64,000 nucleotides of DNA from positions 62,001 to 126,000 of the forward strand of contig WBUK01000005.1 of NCBI GenBank assembly GCA_008933765.1, given 5' to 3'. The notes under the pieces were generated by a model, which had not been told where the DNA came from, did no database searches, and saw only the letters and a list, made by a program, of their open reading frames with translations. Shown piece by piece: positions 25,976 through 34,738 of this stretch. Each line of letters begins with the position of its first letter. Positions within the stretch are counted from its first letter, which is position 1. A program made the position numbers and the translations under genes. The stretch comes from Ignavibacteriaceae bacterium. Its GTDB lineage: Bacteria > Bacteroidota > Ignavibacteria > Ignavibacteriales > Ignavibacteriaceae.

Positions 25976-26002
25976 TTTCTCCCGGATTGAAAGCCCCCTT
26001 CC

Positions 26003-26851
26003 TTACTGAAAGAAAAAATACTCCCTGATTTCAGTTGAGTAAAAAGCGGAAGTTTTCGTGCCGTAGTCCGATTTTGTTTTAGTCAGAATCAAAAAGCCTT
26101 TTTGGCTGTAGAGATATTCAGACTCCGAATTAAATCCTTTCCCGGTAACCGTTGATTTAATCGGGAAACCCGTTTTTCCGTAAACATATTTTGTAGTGGT
26201 TTTAAGTGCCCCTTCCTCAAAAAATTTCTCTTCGATCAGGTTTCCGGCGCCGTCATATTTATATTCAGTCCGGTGGTTGCCCGATATAAACAGCGTTGCC
26301 CGCTCATTTTTGTCGAACTGCCAGAGCGTGCTGTCCTTCATTTCCGAGTCAAACAATTTCGCTTTCATCACCGTTGCAAGCTTCCCGTCTTTGGTGTATC
26401 CGTAGTCAAAAACTGCGGTAACCTTACCGGCGTTCACATCAAAAAGATGCACATTAAGCAATTTCCCACCCTCGTCACGGTTGAAAAGCAGCCGTTGATA
26501 AGGAATTGGCGAAGTGGTGTCGCTCCGAACCGTATATCTGATAATTCTTTCCGGCTCATTTTTTGCATTCAGAAAGATTGAATCCAACCTCCCGCCGGTT
26601 GAATCCTTAAAAAATACCGAAGCCGGGTAGCCCGATTTATAAAAATGCACCGTTGATTTCGACAGCAACCTTCCTCCCGGGATCCCATCTGCAGCCGTTT
26701 CGTACCTGTTTGCGTTCAGAGATTCAATCTTTTTATCCGTAATAAACTTCCTCTGTTTCTGCTGATACCACTCAAAACCGGGAATAAACCCCTGCGCAGA
26801 AACCGTGCAAACACTTAAAACTGCAAATATTACAGTAACTAAAACCCGCAT
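26003..26851 (-). CDS. secreted YD-like repeat protein (paralogue 1)
   Basis: A signal peptide (residues 1-19) and then a beta-rich protein built from YxYDxxGNL-like units (FDYGYTKDGKLATV, YKYDGAGNLIEE, YVYGKTGFPIKS, YLYSQKGFLI). The units resemble RHS/YD repeats but are fewer and the protein, at 282 residues, lacks an RHS core or toxin domain. It is related to three plus-strand genes at 33.8-36.6 kb. Likely periplasmic or surface-exposed; function unknown. It ends downstream of the two-component-like operon on the same strand, with only 15 bases between, so it may be its fourth gene. Confidence 0.65.
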   Translation of the reverse strand: MRVLVTVIFAVLSVCTVSAQGFIPGFEWYQQKQRKFITDKKIESLNANRYETAADGIPGGRLLSKSTVHFYKSGYPASVFFKDSTGGRLDSIFLNAKNEPERIIRYTVRSDTTSPIPYQRLLFNRDEGGKLLNVHLFDVNAGKVTAVFDYGYTKDGKLATVMKAKLFDSEMKDSTLWQFDKNERATLFISGNHRTEYKYDGAGNLIEEKFFEEGALKTTTKYVYGKTGFPIKSTVTGKGFNSESEYLYSQKGFLILTKTKSDYGTKTSAFYSTEIREYFFFQ

Positions 26852-26866
26852 AAATTTTCTTCTCTT

Positions 26867-27937
26867 TTATTTCAAATAATTAAACAGCTCTTCGAGGTCT
26901 TTTATCCCCTTGTCGTTTTTCTGTTTACTTGCAATGCTTCTGATTTCCTCAAAGCTGATACCTGAGGCGCTACCGTCGTTTGCGTAAACAGCCAGGGCTA
27001 AATTACAAAAGAGTACATTACAAAAACCGACCGCAAAGTCATCGGCAGGATGGACGGAATTGTTCCGGTAAAAATTTACCTTATAACCAAATTTCGAATA
27101 ATTTTTATCTGTGTGGGCTGCAATTGTTCTTAAAGCATTTACTTTATCCCCAAGTTTCCAATCACTTTTTTTACCCAGAGATTTTGCCAAGCCCACCTTG
27201 TTTTTCTCAGACTCACTCATTATTTGAGAATCGTCTTTATCCCGCAGACAAAATGATTCCAAACAGCGATGATACAGTTGTATAATCAGTTTATATATAA
27301 CTTTATCTGCTTGTAATTTATCCCTGTTCCTCATAAGATATAAAATTGTGTTTAGATTATCGATGATCTCATAGGTAGTAAATTTGCTGGTTTTGATATC
27401 ACTTGAGAAATTGATTCTTCTTACTTTCTCCTTTATCAGTTCATGATTAGCCCAGATTTCATTCAAATATCTCTCTTTCTCCAATTTTGTGAAAAGTTGT
27501 GCAAAGTTTTTATTGAACCAATCAGGGTCACCTCCTTCAGAATGCGATTTATCAAAAGTTTTAATCACAAATCCTTTCGATACTAACTCTTCATGTCCAC
27601 CGTAAAGATCTGGTTTATTAAACTGACTTGAATATGTGTAAATATTGGTGATAGAGCAAATTTTGAAGGCAAGTCTAATAAGTTCAAAGCCTGAATCCCG
27701 TTCCCCTCCTTCTTCGTCCTCGGTGAAATCAAGGTCGCAGAAGAAAACATCAAACGGTTCTTTATTTTTTTCGCTTTCGGTTAAAATCTGTTTTGCTTGA
27801 ATGAAAGATTCAGCTTCTTCTATTTTAAAACTTTCGTTGTTTTCATATCTTTTTAGTTCATATTTTTTTAATGCGTTAACAATTGATTCTCTTGCATCTA
27901 TAAAATCTTCAGCTACCAGAATTCTGATTTTTTTCAT
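26867..27937 (-). CDS. response-regulator receiver fused to a HEPN-like domain
   Basis: Residues 1 to about 135 are a receiver domain: acidic pair in VAEDFIDA, probable phospho-acceptor aspartate in VFFCDLDF, Thr/Ser in YTYSS, and the lysine in VIKTFDK. Residues about 150-345 are all-helical and end with an R-x4-H motif (RNNSVHPADD, about residues 299-308) between helices, the mark of HEPN domains, many of which are ribonucleases. So phosphorylation may switch an RNase-like or nucleic-acid-binding output; this is inference. The start overlaps the kinase gene by 29 bases with an AAGGAT box. The output is not a DNA-binding domain, unusual for a response regulator. Confidence 0.65.
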   Translation of the reverse strand: MKKIRILVAEDFIDARESIVNALKKYELKRYENNESFKIEEAESFIQAKQILTESEKNKEPFDVFFCDLDFTEDEEGGERDSGFELIRLAFKICSITNIYTYSSQFNKPDLYGGHEELVSKGFVIKTFDKSHSEGGDPDWFNKNFAQLFTKLEKERYLNEIWANHELIKEKVRRINFSSDIKTSKFTTYEIIDNLNTILYLMRNRDKLQADKVIYKLIIQLYHRCLESFCLRDKDDSQIMSESEKNKVGLAKSLGKKSDWKLGDKVNALRTIAAHTDKNYSKFGYKVNFYRNNSVHPADDFAVGFCNVLFCNLALAVYANDGSASGISFEEIRSIASKQKNDKGIKDLEELFNYLK

Positions 27938-28820
27938 AGGTTATCCTTTTAGGCAAGTTTAATGTAACTGTTGTTGTTTCTGTTGATTCATTGATTTCAT
28001 ATTTTGTTTCGATTTTCAACAGATCAACCCATTTTTTAACCACGCGAAGACCTACTTTGGAAGATTTCGACATGTTGTCCGGGTCTTCCTGAGAGCTGTT
28101 GTTGAACCAATCAATAAATTTCTGTGACATAATCTTGTTATTCACAATTTTTACTTTTACTGATGAACTTAACTCTTCAAGGGTAACTTTAACTGCGGGA
28201 TTAGTTTTTGAGGTATGCTTCATAGCGTTTCTCATCAAATCTTTGATTACCAATGAAACTGCATCCTTAAACTCCTGGAGGATTTCAATTGAACAACTAC
28301 CCGACGAATTAACGGGAATTTCCATTTTTAAGAGGGTTTCTTTGTGATCTTTCGAGGAGAGTCTTAGTGTACTAATACCGTCCCTCAACATAGCAATTTG
28401 CTGAGTTATTATCTCAGTTAAATCAAGGTTAACGAAGTCATAACTGTATTGAACTTCATCTCTTTTTAGGTATAATAACAACAAATTGGTGAGGTCTCTT
28501 ACTTGTTTTGTGTGGTAGCTCGCCTTTTTTATTTCCGGTTCATGTAAAAATGATGACATCGAGGAAACCGCAATAAATATATCTGTATTTATCGAATGTG
28601 CCAATTCATCAACTATTATCTCCCACGATTCTGCAATTGCCTTCAGTTCATTCTCACGCAAAGCTGCTTCCATACTATCAGTCTTGTATTTATCCCTCTC
28701 ACTAATGATACTATTCATCGCTTTTTCGCGCTCTAAATTCGTCAAACGAAGAAGCTGTAAATCCCTTTCTAATTCAGATATTTTTTTTACGAGTGTCTCG
28801 ATATTATTGTTATTCTTCAT
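27909..28820 (-). CDS. soluble histidine-kinase-like protein
   Basis: 303 residues: an N-terminal coiled coil (about 1-65), a HisKA-like segment with a histidine in VDELAHSINTD (about residue 82), and a GHKL ATPase with N-box DLMRNAMKHT and a weak G2 box SKVGLRVVKKW. The G1 DxGxG box is not recognisable (KIVNNKIM), so catalytic activity is uncertain. It has no membrane or sensor domain, so it presumably gets its signal from the upstream 418-residue protein. It overlaps that gene by 11 bases and the receiver-HEPN gene by 29 bases, indicating tight coupling. Confidence 0.7.
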   Translation of the reverse strand: MKNNNNIETLVKKISELERDLQLLRLTNLEREKAMNSIISERDKYKTDSMEAALRENELKAIAESWEIIVDELAHSINTDIFIAVSSMSSFLHEPEIKKASYHTKQVRDLTNLLLLYLKRDEVQYSYDFVNLDLTEIITQQIAMLRDGISTLRLSSKDHKETLLKMEIPVNSSGSCSIEILQEFKDAVSLVIKDLMRNAMKHTSKTNPAVKVTLEELSSSVKVKIVNNKIMSQKFIDWFNNSSQEDPDNMSKSSKVGLRVVKKWVDLLKIETKYEINESTETTTVTLNLPKRITYEKNQNSGS

Positions 28821-30066
28821 CTTTATCGATTGAATTTAGTTTTTCTTCAATTAATCCTGCGAACAAGTTCCCCGGATTTTTCTTAATATTCAAAATTGGT
28901 GAGATTTCTTTTAATATTGAATCAAATATTGTTCTCAGATGCTCTACCTGATCATGGATAAAATAGGCTCTTAAGTTTTCTTTTGACCACGATTCAATAT
29001 CGGATTCACCCAACAAAGCTGTTAAAATGGTTGAAAATTCTGGAAAATTTGCATTCAGATCTTCTAACTTTTCAGCAGAAAATTCTGATTCTATAGAAGC
29101 AAAGATAATAGGTCTTATTTCCAAATATTTAATCGCTTCTTCCATTGGGAATTTATCTCCGATAAATTTTAAAAGCAGTAACCCCTCACCTCTCCAGAAA
29201 TGTGGGATATTGTTAAATGACACATATTTGTCCGGGGGTATATTATTTATCATTTCTTCCATTCCTCTTAAACTAATGCTATTGCCTTCCAATTTAAACC
29301 TTTCAAACTTTTGCAGTGCTTCAGAAAGTTCTTTAGGATTAACAGGTTTAAGTAAAGCTGTAAACATTGGATCAAGGCTTAATGCATAAGCTAATTGTGA
29401 GGTTGTAAGATTTTCTCTCTTCAAAGAGGTAAAAGCTCTAATAGTAGATGAAACCAAGTTCAAATCCTGGTCAGTTTTTTTATAGTAATCTTTTAATACA
29501 ATTTTATTATTCTCATCTCTCTCGTGCTTGGTAGCTGTAATAACTTCAAATAAGTCGGAATTTAAAATCACATATTTAAGAAACGGTATATTAACAATAT
29601 CACCTTTATAATAATCCGGCATATCATCTAAATCAAGCAATTTTTTAAGACTCAAATTTAGATACGAAGATGCAGCCCCAAGGGATACGATATTATTATT
29701 AGACATCAGATATATTTCCAACAACCCAGAAATGATTTTTATATAATTTCTTACAGAAATGAAATAAATTCTTTTGAAAACAACAATGGCAAGTTGCGGT
29801 TCCTCCTCTGAAATTTCCGGATGAATAGGTATATCTGTGTAATCAAAGTCATCAAAATGAAACATCAAAATATCTTGTGGGGTCAGCTCTTTAACCGAAT
29901 ATTTATAAAAATGACTATCTTTGAAGTTCATCCTTAGTTTAAGTTGTCCATTTGCAACCCTAAACTTTTTCATAAGAGTGTCATTCGAAACGAAATCATC
30001 CTGCTGCAAGATATAATCGATGATCTCTTGTTTATTTTCGGGTACTGGTAGATAATCTAATGACAT
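28810..30066 (-). CDS. unknown protein, first gene of a CARF/sigma-54-linked operon
   Basis: No family is recognised. The protein is 418 residues, largely helical, acidic, without signal peptide or membrane segments, so cytosolic. A hydrophobic central region (VFKRIYFISVRNYIKIISG, about residues 95-115) is followed by helical repeats that could form a scaffold or sensor. The ATG at 30066 is chosen because an AGGA box lies nine bases before it; a TTG three codons upstream touches that box. It overlaps the kinase gene by 11 bases and is preceded by a -24/-12 promoter. It may sense the trigger and control the kinase; this is inferred from position only. Confidence 0.55.
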   Translation of the reverse strand: MSLDYLPVPENKQEIIDYILQQDDFVSNDTLMKKFRVANGQLKLRMNFKDSHFYKYSVKELTPQDILMFHFDDFDYTDIPIHPEISEEEPQLAIVVFKRIYFISVRNYIKIISGLLEIYLMSNNNIVSLGAASSYLNLSLKKLLDLDDMPDYYKGDIVNIPFLKYVILNSDLFEVITATKHERDENNKIVLKDYYKKTDQDLNLVSSTIRAFTSLKRENLTTSQLAYALSLDPMFTALLKPVNPKELSEALQKFERFKLEGNSISLRGMEEMINNIPPDKYVSFNNIPHFWRGEGLLLLKFIGDKFPMEEAIKYLEIRPIIFASIESEFSAEKLEDLNANFPEFSTILTALLGESDIESWSKENLRAYFIHDQVEHLRTIFDSILKEISPILNIKKNPGNLFAGLIEEKLNSIDKDEE

Positions 30067-30158
30067 TTTGTTCAATCCTGTGTTTTTTCAGAAATTTGCG
30101 TTTCCAAAAATTTAATTAATCACTAAACTAAATTACACACTTTCTTTTAATAGAGGTT

Positions 30159-30174
30159 ATCCCGTATGTGGGAT
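30159..30174 (-). other. small hairpin in the operon leader
   Basis: ATCCC and GGGAT form a perfect 5-base stem around GTATGT. It lies in the predicted 5' leader of the operon, about 90 bases before the first start codon. No T-run follows, so it is not a terminator; it could affect stability or translation. Confidence 0.35.
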
Positions 30175-30255
30175 GAATCAATAAAAGAAACCTCGAAAAA
30201 GTTCATGCTCTTATAAATTTTATGAGGCATTGTTCGTGTGTTTTGGCTATGTAGT

Positions 30256-30272
30256 TTCAACTACCGTGCCAA
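30256..30272 (-). promoter_or_regulatory. sigma-54 (-24/-12) promoter for the operon
   Basis: On the minus strand the bases TTGGCACGGTAGTTGAA match the sigma-54 consensus YTGGCACGRNNNTTGCW at every defined position but one (A for C in the -12 element). It faces the gene at 28810-30066 and would start transcription about 180 bases before its start codon. The neighbouring divergent gene encodes a sigma-54 activator. Confidence 0.75.
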
Positions 30273-30304
30273 ACTTAAAAACTCCACCTAAAAAGAGTTT
30301 TAGA

Positions 30305-30347
30305 ACCAATAATTGCACAAATAAATAATTTTTATTACTTTATTGGT
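30305..30347. promoter_or_regulatory. candidate activator-binding dyad
   Basis: ACCAATAA (30305-30312) and TTATTGGT (30340-30347) are a perfect inverted repeat with AT-rich inner symmetry, 33-75 bases upstream of the -24 element relative to the operon. This is a fitting place for enhancer binding by the divergent activator. AT-rich DNA makes chance dyads common, so it is tentative. Confidence 0.4.
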
Positions 30348-30503
30348 AAAGTTTTTTACTTTTTATGAAATTAGTTTTTTTCTGCCTCAATCAAACAAAA
30401 GGTCAATTAACAACATGTTTGACAGCTCATTAACAGTTAGTAATTAAAAGCACACTGACAATTAACAATCAATAACTAAAACGCGCACAACAAAAATCGT
30501 ATT

Positions 30504-31982
30504 ATGAAAATACTTTTCAGCTGGATAGGCAAAAGAGACATTCAACTTGCTGAAACCTCAGCAACGGGGGCGGTTGCTTTAGCAGTGCAACAACTTAACC
30601 CCGATAAAATTGTTCTGCTGAACAACTTCAGTAAAGAAACAATTCAGCACTTCACTGAATTTCTCAACCAAAGCACTGCCTCACCCGTTGAAATTGTGCA
30701 AGTTTCTCTTTCCTCACCTACCCGGCACGAAGAAATTTATCCTGTCGTGCTGCAGACGGTTAAAAATATCCGCAACGAATATCCGGAAGCGGAGCTTATT
30801 TTTCACTTAAGCCCGGGCACGCCCGCAATGCACGCAGTATGGATGCTTATTGCCAAAACACAGATACCCGCCCAACTGATCGAAACGACGGAAGAAAAGG
30901 GCTTAAGGTTGGTCGATCTCCCCTTTTCGATTTCTATGGAGTTCTACAAAACGGCAGCCCCTGAAGGGTTCAGCAACCGACACTTCCTTACAGCAGAAGA
31001 ACTTGTAAACGACCCCGCATTGGAAGGAATCGTTTTCCGTTCCGAAGTTATGACCCGCCTTTTGAATGAGGCACTAACCGTCGCTCAGTTTGAAGTGCCC
31101 GTCCTGATTCAGGGTGAAACGGGAACGGGAAAAGAAGTGCTGGCGAAACTGATCCACAAAAAAAGCAACCGAAATGACAAACCTTTTATTGCCATCAATT
31201 GCGGTGCAATCGCCAAAGATTTGGTAGAGTCGGAGTTGTTTGGCTATGTTAAAGGGGCTTTTACGGGCGCAATCGAAAACAAATCCGGCTATTTTGAAGC
31301 AGCCGAGGGAGGCACGCTCTTTTTGGATGAAATCGGCGACCTGCCCTTGGATTCACAGGTGAAAGTGCTCCGCATTCTTAACGACGGCACCTACAACAAG
31401 GTCGGCAGCACAATCTCTCAAAAAAGTGATGTTCGGGTTATCGCTGCAACGCACAAATCGATTCCCACTTTGATAAAAAACGGCGGTTTCAGGGAAGATC
31501 TTTTCTACAGACTTGCGGTTGTAAGTTTCAATTTACCGCCACTTCGGGAAAGAAGGGAGGATTTGGTTCACCTCCTTAAAACGCTTTTTCCAAAAATCGC
31601 TGCCAATTTCGGTAAAAACAGTCTGAAACTTTCACCGGAGGCAATGGATGTGTTGCAATTCCATAATTTTCCGGGGAATATCAGGGAATTAATCAACACC
31701 CTTCAGAGATTAGTTATTTTCAGCAATGGGGAATCGGTAACAGGCTCAGAAGCAGAGCGGGCAATCACAAAAACGATAACTGACACGCCCGGTTATTACA
31801 AAAACTCCCTCACGCCCGAAGGAGCAGGGCTGAATATTAACCAGGGGATTAAACACCTTTTCAACAGGCTATACGACAAAGCAAGCCAAAAAACAACAAA
31901 AAAGAAAGAAATTGCCCGCATTATGGGTTTCGAAAACCACCAAACTTTAGAGAACTGGCTGAAAAAATACAGAACGGAGTGA
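30504..31982 (+). CDS. sigma-54 activator with N-terminal CARF-like sensor domain
   Basis: 492 residues. Residues 1 to about 150 form a Rossmann-like CARF-type domain: first strand ILFSWIGKRD, DKIVLLNNF, and the ligand-site-like FHLSPGTPAMHAVWMLIA. Then comes a sigma-54 interaction AAA+ module (about 185-410): Walker A GETGTGKE, GAFTGA loop in VKGAFTGAIEN, Walker B GTLFLDEIGD, arginine finger region REDLFYRL. A C-terminal helix-turn-helix (EIARIMGFENHQTLENWL) binds DNA. The architecture is that of RtcR, whose CARF domain senses RNA-end ligands; other CARF domains bind cyclic oligoadenylate. GAFTGA shows that it drives sigma-54 promoters, and such a promoter faces the divergent operon. Confidence 0.85.
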   Translation: MKILFSWIGKRDIQLAETSATGAVALAVQQLNPDKIVLLNNFSKETIQHFTEFLNQSTASPVEIVQVSLSSPTRHEEIYPVVLQTVKNIRNEYPEAELIFHLSPGTPAMHAVWMLIAKTQIPAQLIETTEEKGLRLVDLPFSISMEFYKTAAPEGFSNRHFLTAEELVNDPALEGIVFRSEVMTRLLNEALTVAQFEVPVLIQGETGTGKEVLAKLIHKKSNRNDKPFIAINCGAIAKDLVESELFGYVKGAFTGAIENKSGYFEAAEGGTLFLDEIGDLPLDSQVKVLRILNDGTYNKVGSTISQKSDVRVIAATHKSIPTLIKNGGFREDLFYRLAVVSFNLPPLRERREDLVHLLKTLFPKIAANFGKNSLKLSPEAMDVLQFHNFPGNIRELINTLQRLVIFSNGESVTGSEAERAITKTITDTPGYYKNSLTPEGAGLNINQGIKHLFNRLYDKASQKTTKKKEIARIMGFENHQTLENWLKKYRTE

Positions 31983-32136
31983 AAGGCAAAGTACCTTTAT
32001 GAAAATTCCTTCAACGCTGTTTCCGCTTTCTCACCCAAAAAAAATTAAAACCGGCTTTAACTTCCCTCCCCTCTTAAAAAAACTTGAAACCCCTCCAAAC
32101 CTCATTCGCAAACAGAATTTGCAGCCCCCCCTCACC

Positions 32137-33339
32137 TCACACCAAGGAGGCGATGTGCTCCCCGATGCTGAGGGAGGCGGTTGCTGCGGGCGAGGGGGCA
32201 TTTAGCACATGCAGCATATTAGCCGTTTGTTTCAGATAAAAATCGTCCAAGAGTTTGCCGTGGCGGTCCAACGCCTGTGCACGCACCCCGGCACCGCCCC
32301 TGACCAAATCATCCGGTTTAATTTCAGGGAGAAGTTTCTGCAGCGCCTTCGTGAACGCTGCCTTGTTCAGCGAGCGGTAAATCTCTTTGAGCCCCATTCC
32401 GGCAAACTTCGACCCCATTTTAATGTAGCCCGGATAAGTCAGAAACTCAAAAGTATCTTTCAGGCTAAACTCACCCCAGCTGTAGCCCTCCCGTTTGAAA
32501 GCCGGCACCGCATTCGGACCCGCCTCAACGCCCCCTTTTGCCATTCGTGTGAAGTGTACCCCAAGAAAGGGAAATGCAGGGTCGGGAACCGGGTAAATCA
32601 GATTTTTAACTAAGTACTCTTTTTCAGGCGCAAGTTTGTAGTATTCACCCCGAAACGGAATAATTTTAATTTCGGGGTCAACGCCGCACTTCCTTGCCAC
32701 CACATCTGAATGCAGCCCTGCGCAGTTAATCAGATATTTCCCCGTAAAATCACCTTGGTTGGTTTTAATTGTAATTTCGCTCCCGCCGGCTCTGCCATCG
32801 GTGGCTCCGCCAAGTGAGATAAACTCGCACGAAAGTTTAATTTCGCCCCCCATTCCGACGATTAATTCTGCAAGTTTTTCAACAACAAGCCGGAAATTCA
32901 CAATCCCCGTTTGCGGAACGAACAACCCCTCAACGCCCACGGTGTGAGGTTCGTATTCTTTAATTTCTCCGGAAGAAAGCCGCTTCATTCCAAGCAACCC
33001 GTTCGCCGTTCCTCTTCTTTCAAGCTCATCGAGCCGGGGAATTTCATTTTCAGAGGTAGCCACTACCACCTTACCGCATTTTTCGTGCGGAATATTGTTA
33101 AATTCGCAAAAGTGATACATCATATCCCGCCCTTTTGTGCAGTTCAGTGCCTTTAGCGAGCCCGGTTTGTAGTAAAGTCCCGAGTGAATCACGCCGCTGT
33201 TGTTCCCGGTTTGGTGTCCGGAAAGCGCTGCGCCCTTTTCGATAAGCAGAAGTGTCGCCCCCGGTTTTGTTTTAAGCAATGAGTAAGCAGTGGCAGCGCC
33301 GACGATGCCTCCGCCGATAATAATATAGTCGTAGTGCAT
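32137..33339 (-). CDS. lhgO: L-2-hydroxyglutarate oxidase/dehydrogenase
   Basis: A 400-residue FAD-dependent oxidoreductase of the DAO fold. The dinucleotide-binding motif IIGGGIVGAATAYSLL is at residues 7-22, and GNNSGVIHSGLYYKPGSLKA is a signature of the LhgO branch; the C-terminus has GGAGVRAQALD and NAPSPAATASLSIGEHI. It oxidises L-2-hydroxyglutarate to 2-oxoglutarate and passes electrons to the membrane quinone pool. It converges with the CARF activator gene and appears monocistronic. No operon partner indicates a particular pathway. Confidence 0.92.
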   Translation of the reverse strand: MHYDYIIIGGGIVGAATAYSLLKTKPGATLLLIEKGAALSGHQTGNNSGVIHSGLYYKPGSLKALNCTKGRDMMYHFCEFNNIPHEKCGKVVVATSENEIPRLDELERRGTANGLLGMKRLSSGEIKEYEPHTVGVEGLFVPQTGIVNFRLVVEKLAELIVGMGGEIKLSCEFISLGGATDGRAGGSEITIKTNQGDFTGKYLINCAGLHSDVVARKCGVDPEIKIIPFRGEYYKLAPEKEYLVKNLIYPVPDPAFPFLGVHFTRMAKGGVEAGPNAVPAFKREGYSWGEFSLKDTFEFLTYPGYIKMGSKFAGMGLKEIYRSLNKAAFTKALQKLLPEIKPDDLVRGGAGVRAQALDRHGKLLDDFYLKQTANMLHVLNAPSPAATASLSIGEHIASLV

Positions 33340-33797
33340 TAAAATTCTTCAAAAAAAGTTAAATTGTAAACCGAAATTAACGGAGTTCTGCTTTAGTTAT
33401 AAAATTCTTCCGGTTGCAACACTTTGCGAGTTGGTGGAATTTTGCCACTGCTATTCGCATCATTTGTAATGGTTGTGTGCCGGAAGAGACTTCCGCTACG
33501 GAACTTTTCACGGGTAATTCTGTATAACTCCGTTAAGGCTTTTTTCTGCCTGTGTGTTACTAAAGAAGAACAATTCCGGTTTTTGACGAATTAAATAATT
33601 CCCTGACTTTGAACTGTTACCAACTGTTATGGGTTTTTATACCTTTTAACCAATAATGCCGGGGACACTCGTTAAACTTTTTCCGCTTAATGCGATGGAG
33701 AAACTATTAAGCCAAAAATAGTCAATTTCGGAACATTAAACCGGGAACCATTAAACACAAAAACAACTGACAATATTAAAAACAAACAGAGAGTGAA
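33340..33797. other. gene-free stretch
   Basis: Divergent intergenic region between lhgO and the first plus-strand YD-like gene. No repeats, hairpins or convincing promoter boxes were seen. Confidence 0.4.
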
Positions 33798-34724
33798 ATG
33801 AAAATTAAATCACTTGTAGTTGCACTTCTGCTTTCTACTACCCTTTTAGCACAAAGTAAAACCGACTGGATAAACGCAAATGTCTTCTATGCAATTCAGG
33901 TTCGTTCGTTTTTTGAGGAACGGGATTATTACTCACCCGTTGATTTCAAAAAATTCATAGCACAAAATGTGAAGAAATTTGAAGTAATTAAAGGCGCCGC
34001 TCCTTTGGACAGATTCGGCAACTACGAAAAAGGCCTGAAAGGAATGCGCTATTTCTACTCACGGGATATCTACGAGCTTAACGAAAAAGGCAACCCGGTG
34101 AAATACACTAACTTCACTTATTCAAACCCCGGCTCTTCGAACAAAGACTTGACACTGATGACGGAACTAACCCTCAACTACAACGAAAACGGCTTAATTT
34201 CAGGAGGAAAAATTTTCACTCAGGATACGACAGGCAAACCGGTTAATGAAAGTGAAATCATCGTGAAAATTCAGGACGGCGTCATCAAAACCGTTTCCGC
34301 AAAAAATATCGGCAAGCCTTCAGGTCTGTCGTTGGATTTCACTATTGAGTTAAAATATCGCGCCGATGGTTCGCTTGAAAAAATGGTACAGCCGGACGAC
34401 CACCCGTACTATTTCAAGTTCGATAACCAAAACCGTTTGGTACAAATGTTTGTGACCCCCACCACTTACATAATAACCTATAACAAAGCGGGGCAAATTG
34501 ATAAAGTCAGCGAAGAGGGCGGCTTCGACGAAAACTTCGCCTTCACCTACAAATACGATAAAAACGGCAACCTGATCTCTAAAATTTATAAAGCGGAATA
34601 CGAACTGAGTGAAACAGTTTATTCTTACGGCAAAGACGGCTTACCGGTTTCCGCTTATGAATATTACGGCTCGGATGATGTTCCCGTTCAAATTACAAAC
34701 TGGGAATTTATATACACAAAATAA
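33798..34724 (+). CDS. secreted YD-like repeat protein (paralogue 2)
   Basis: 308 residues with a signal peptide (residues 1-19, cut after LLAQ) and a body of beta-hairpin-like repeats: LTLNYNENGLISGGKI, LKYRADGSLEKMV, ITYNKAGQIDKV, YKYDKNGNLISK, YSYGKDGLPVSAY. Most repeats have the aromatic-x-x-(D/N/K)-x-x-G pattern of RHS/YD repeats. It is the first of three tandem paralogues. Secreted or periplasmic; function unknown. A GTGA box precedes the ATG. Confidence 0.7.
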   Translation: MKIKSLVVALLLSTTLLAQSKTDWINANVFYAIQVRSFFEERDYYSPVDFKKFIAQNVKKFEVIKGAAPLDRFGNYEKGLKGMRYFYSRDIYELNEKGNPVKYTNFTYSNPGSSNKDLTLMTELTLNYNENGLISGGKIFTQDTTGKPVNESEIIVKIQDGVIKTVSAKNIGKPSGLSLDFTIELKYRADGSLEKMVQPDDHPYYFKFDNQNRLVQMFVTPTTYIITYNKAGQIDKVSEEGGFDENFAFTYKYDKNGNLISKIYKAEYELSETVYSYGKDGLPVSAYEYYGSDDVPVQITNWEFIYTK

Positions 34725-34738
34725 CGGAGGCACCACAA

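Larger units (their letters stand above)
30067..30503. promoter_or_regulatory. divergent regulatory region between the CARF activator and the operon
   Basis: 437 bases without a gene separate the minus-strand operon from the plus-strand activator gene. From operon to activator it holds a small hairpin (30159-30174), a sigma-54-type promoter facing the operon (30256-30272) and a dyad (30305-30347) at a suitable enhancer distance. The activator's own start has only a weak ribosome-binding site. Confidence 0.6.
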
